Assembly (NCBI GenBank): GCA_021804085.1
Contig: JAJZKM010000008.1
Span: 1 to 38,811 of the forward strand
Length of the DNA: 38,811 bases
From: a bacterium
GTDB lineage: Bacteria > Patescibacteriota > Saccharimonadia > Saccharimonadales > UBA4665
Direction: 5' to 3'
Of the stretch, positions 35,555 to 38,811 are shown piece by piece; position 1 is the stretch's first letter, and each line of letters opens with the position of its first letter. Position numbers and translations under genes: made by a program. The notes beneath the pieces were generated by a model. That model was not told where the DNA came from and did no database searches. It saw only the letters and a list, made by a program, of their open reading frames with translations.

Positions 35555-35996
35555 ATGACAAAATTTAATCAGTATGATATAGCCCAGGAGTTATTAATTG
35601 TAGTCGGGGATTTGTGGCAAGTCAGTACCACTGAGCAAGCAGTAATTTGGCAAGAAATGTTTGCAACTCGGCATAAGTGCTAAGAAAACTTCATCAGGGA
35701 AATAACGGATTGAATGGACCCTAAGCAACATAAGAGAATAGTTGTGATATGTCCACGGCAGGCTCAGAGGTGCCTACTACCAGCTAAACAAACTAATTCA
35801 TCATAACCAGCTATTCACCTACCTAGATGGAAAACTACTAGAGGAAGTCGGGCGACCAATACCTAGAACAACCAACTATATTGAGGGCGACATTAACTCT
35901 CAGCTAAAAGAAAAGCTTAAACCGCACCGAGACTTAAGCCAGACTCATCAACAGTGCTCAGTGTATTGGTGTTTCTACAGCCGAACTAGAGACTAA
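35555..35996 (+). pseudogene. Frameshifted IS256-like (IS1249-type) transposase remnant
   Basis: Frame a: MTKFNQYDIAQELLIVVGDLWQVSTTEQAVIWQEMFATRHKC*; after a shift YYQLNKLIHHNQLFTYLDGKLLEEVGRPIPRTTNYIEGDINSQLKEKLKPHRDLSQTHQQCSVYWCFYSRTRD*, the TTNxIEGxxNxxLKxxLxxHR...WC signature. Confidence 0.7.
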
Positions 35997-36056
35997 AAAT
36001 ACCCAACAAAATATCCTATAGTTTAAGTTTCTTAAATTATGCTAGCAGTGACCTGT

Positions 36057-38765
36057 CTACCAAACCAAAGGGGTTGCCCCAGGAAAACCATACTGGAATT
36101 CTTGGTTGGGTGCACCGCCAGTATTACTGTCTCTTAATGCCCAAGTACCATTTGAACTAACTGACCCTATTGTGGTTATACCATTTCCCAGCCAATCTCC
36201 GACAACTGGGTAGCCAGGCGTGAATCCATAATTAAATGATATATCTGCAGGGCCTCCACTATTGGTATTTCTTAAGTACCAATTATTACCACTCGTTACA
36301 ACACCAATTGAGTCATAACCTTTACCGGTCCAGTCACCCACAACAGGTGTAGATCCGTATGGACCAAATTGAAAAGGCGTTATATCTGGTGCTCCTGCAC
36401 TGTTAGAGTTTCTTAAGTACCAAGTATTATTTGCTGTCACTACGCCTACAGTATCTATCCCATCTCCATTCCAGTCGCCACAAACGGGCTTATCTCCAGG
36501 TGATCCGTAGTTAAACGTTAGATCTGCAGTGCCTGTAGTGTAGCTAGCTCTCATATACCAAGTTCCGCCCGAGTAGATGACTGGAAGTTTAACACCAGGT
36601 TGATTAGGGTCCCAGGCGCATAGTAGTTCATAGGTAGGGAATCCATAGCCAAATGTTTTATCTGCCGCACCTGAAATTAGGTAGTCCTTTAGGAACCAGG
36701 TTGCCCCATTAGTTAAGGCTGGCTTGGATGCGTTAACAACAACACACTTAGAGAATTCAGATGTTTCTGCCGGGGTAGAACCTATCATGTATGTAGCCGT
36801 AGCAGTAACATAGCTATTACCCGGTATAATTTGTGAAGTTTTAAACCCAAAGGAAGTGTTACCAAATTGATCAGTTGATACTTGTTCAGAACCTATATAA
36901 TTTTGTCCTTGACCATAATTTCTAGGTGGTCCTGCCGTACAACCACTGCTGTAGAAAAACTGCAACTGAAAGCTAGAGTTAGGTATTGAATTTAATTCTC
37001 CGCCAATTACTGTAGAGGAAGCGGTGGTGTTAGCGGCGTATACATTAGGAAAGTTTTGTAACTGATTAGCTCCGGAGTGTGGACCACCTGGGGTATTGAG
37101 CGTTACCGATCCGGTATCCCCAAGGTCTATGCCTAGGATACCATTAGCATCGATAGAGTTGTTTAAGATGGCCGTATCTATGCCGGCTGCTACTGCTACG
37201 CCACTGGCCGTATTACCAAAGCCCAACATACCAATTGTGTTTTGATCAATTCTATTCCCAGTAGAATCTGAACCAGCGACAATAATACCATTACCACCAT
37301 TGCTTGCAATATAGTTTTCTCCGGAAGTAGTGCCGTTTCCAATAAGGATGTTTGGAGTATTAAGAATACCAATGCCATCAATAGTGTTACCTATTGCGCC
37401 AGTACCACTGGCATTAAGACCTATATAGTTTCCTAAAATTTGGTGTCCATAACTCTCGGGGTCGGTAATAAATATTCCATTCTGCCCGTTGCCGGATATT
37501 AAGTTGCAGGCTCCGTTACATCCATAGCCCGGGGTTGTTCCATCAGTTCCGCCAATAATATCGTTGTTTGCGCCAAGATCACCTGGCGACTCGCCTATTC
37601 CAATACCCATCTTAGAGTTGCCGACACCGCCAGTACCTGCAGCGTTGGTGCCTATGTAGTTACCTTCTACTTTATTGCCAGTGGCTGCCGATCCAGTTAA
37701 AAATACTCCAGCTCCACCATTGCCCGAGAATACATTTCTTGATGACGGGGAGGTGCCCCCGGCAGTATTATTAGCAGTTTCATTAATCTCTAATCCTATG
37801 TTTACGTTACCAATACTTCCCGATCCACTTACATCAGTTCCAACATAGTTACCTTCAACTACACTGCCCGATACTCCCGTGTGCCAAAGACCCATTCCAT
37901 TAGCTCCGTTACCCGAAACTAGATTACAAGCTCCAGTACAACTGCCTCCTGGTGAAGTACCCGCTGTTCCACCTATAACAGTGTTTTGTATAGTGCCACC
38001 ACCAGCATCGTTAACCAAAATACCATCAGCTCCGTTGCCAATACTACCCGTTCCGCTTTCATTTACGCCTACATAGTTTCCTTCAACTGTATTATTAGAA
38101 GCTGTTCCACCATTTTGTGCAGTAATATCTATGCCATTTTGAGAGTTTCCAGCAACAATATTTCTGTCTGCCGGGCTAGTTCCACCTATCAGATTACCGG
38201 AAGCGCTTGCAGCCGAAGTGCCGGAAAATATTCCAATTCCATCACCACCGTTACCTTCGTTTACAGTGCCTGTAGGGTCGGTACCTATGTAATCGTTCTG
38301 AACTGTAACATTACTAGTGTCAATAAATATGCCTTGATCACTAAATTTATTGATAATTAGTCCCTTAAGTATGCTTCCTTGACCACTACCAGTTACATAT
38401 AGACCAATGGCACCTGATCCGGCACCAATTCCACTTATTTCCACCAAAGGCGAACCGTCGTAACCGAGCTGACTGGTGCCGTCGACGGTAACAGTATTAG
38501 TGATAGCGGGCAAGGGAGAAGTAGGAATAATCTGAACTAGACCACTACCTATGTCAAAATTAATAGTATTATTGCCCGGAGTACTATTTGAATCAATAAT
38601 GGCCTGTCTTAATGAACCAGAACCACTGTCATTAGTGTTGGTTACTGTAAAGGTGGTGCTTGCACTTGCTATTGAGGTGGTTGCATATAGTGACAATACA
38701 AGAACTGCAGAGATGATTATTGGCGCGCCAGGAATTAAACCCTTATGAATATATTTTTTTAGCAT
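36057..38765 (-). CDS. Secreted right-handed beta-helix protein with C-terminal WYLRN/GDW (FG-GAP/VCBS-like) repeats; putative surface adhesin
   Basis: Signal peptide; VTNTNDSGSGSLRQAIIDSNSTPGNNTINFDI; many GN(Y)(V/I)G(T/L)...GNG..GI...NLISGNG repeats; C-terminal units TWYLRNSNSAGAPDITPFQFGPYGSTPVVGDWTGKGYDSIGVV. Confidence 0.8.
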   Translation of the reverse strand: MLKKYIHKGLIPGAPIIISAVLVLSLYATTSIASASTTFTVTNTNDSGSGSLRQAIIDSNSTPGNNTINFDIGSGLVQIIPTSPLPAITNTVTVDGTSQLGYDGSPLVEISGIGAGSGAIGLYVTGSGQGSILKGLIINKFSDQGIFIDTSNVTVQNDYIGTDPTGTVNEGNGGDGIGIFSGTSAASASGNLIGGTSPADRNIVAGNSQNGIDITAQNGGTASNNTVEGNYVGVNESGTGSIGNGADGILVNDAGGGTIQNTVIGGTAGTSPGGSCTGACNLVSGNGANGMGLWHTGVSGSVVEGNYVGTDVSGSGSIGNVNIGLEINETANNTAGGTSPSSRNVFSGNGGAGVFLTGSAATGNKVEGNYIGTNAAGTGGVGNSKMGIGIGESPGDLGANNDIIGGTDGTTPGYGCNGACNLISGNGQNGIFITDPESYGHQILGNYIGLNASGTGAIGNTIDGIGILNTPNILIGNGTTSGENYIASNGGNGIIVAGSDSTGNRIDQNTIGMLGFGNTASGVAVAAGIDTAILNNSIDANGILGIDLGDTGSVTLNTPGGPHSGANQLQNFPNVYAANTTASSTVIGGELNSIPNSSFQLQFFYSSGCTAGPPRNYGQGQNYIGSEQVSTDQFGNTSFGFKTSQIIPGNSYVTATATYMIGSTPAETSEFSKCVVVNASKPALTNGATWFLKDYLISGAADKTFGYGFPTYELLCAWDPNQPGVKLPVIYSGGTWYMRASYTTGTADLTFNYGSPGDKPVCGDWNGDGIDTVGVVTANNTWYLRNSNSAGAPDITPFQFGPYGSTPVVGDWTGKGYDSIGVVTSGNNWYLRNTNSGGPADISFNYGFTPGYPVVGDWLGNGITTIGSVSSNGTWALRDSNTGGAPNQEFQYGFPGATPLVW

Positions 38766-38776
38766 AAGCTAGTTAA

Positions 38777-38785
38777 ATGATAACA
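38777..38785 (-). promoter_or_regulatory. Extended -10 (TGTTATCAT) of the beta-helix protein gene
   Basis: Minus strand TTGTTATCATTTAACTAGCTTATG: TGn + TATCAT 11 nt before the ATG. Confidence 0.5.
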
Positions 38786-38811
38786 AAAAACGAAAAACTT
38801 TTCATATAATT

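Noticed and set aside
37879-38748. Plus-strand ORFs opposite the beta-helix gene
   Set aside because: Antisense shadows of a repetitive, stop-poor coding sequence.
36057-38765. CRISPR-like repetition within the beta-helix gene
   Set aside because: Periodicity is imperfect and protein-level (degenerate at DNA level); no constant direct repeats with unique spacers and no cas genes in the window.

Overview
AT-rich bacterial chromosomal window, probably from a CPR/Patescibacteria lineage and most like Candidatus Saccharibacteria (inferred from protein families and gene order; not tested by search). The core is the replication-origin neighbourhood: recF-dnaN-dnaA on the minus strand, with rpmH-rnpA-yidC-jag diverging on the plus strand. 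Left of it is a type IV secretion (T4SS)-like locus. It has six tandem, diverged two-TM pilin-like genes (minus strand) diverging from a machinery operon: a VirB6/TrbL-like protein, a large membrane protein, a transglycosylase + NlpC/P60 hydrolase, two small membrane-anchored proteins, PrgI, a VirB4 N-terminal-like protein and a VirB4 ATPase. No VirD4, VirB11 or relaxase is visible. Right of the origin is a surface-glycan module (GT2/GT4, Wzm/Wzt-like ABC exporter, methyltransferase, double GT2) and two large repeat-rich secreted proteins: one has an N-terminal lysozyme-like domain plus about 12 repeats of about 52 aa, the other is a beta-helix protein with C-terminal WYLRN/GDW repeats. Other features are two tRNA-Ser genes, an Hsp20, an ABC-2 transporter and several degraded relics (IS481-like and IS3-like transposases, a frameshifted RelE/ParE toxin, an IS1249/IS256-like transposase). 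Several module starts carry a perfect TGn-extended -10 only 8-17 nt before the start codon, suggesting leaderless or very short-leader mRNAs. TGA is used as a normal stop, so genetic code 11 fits.
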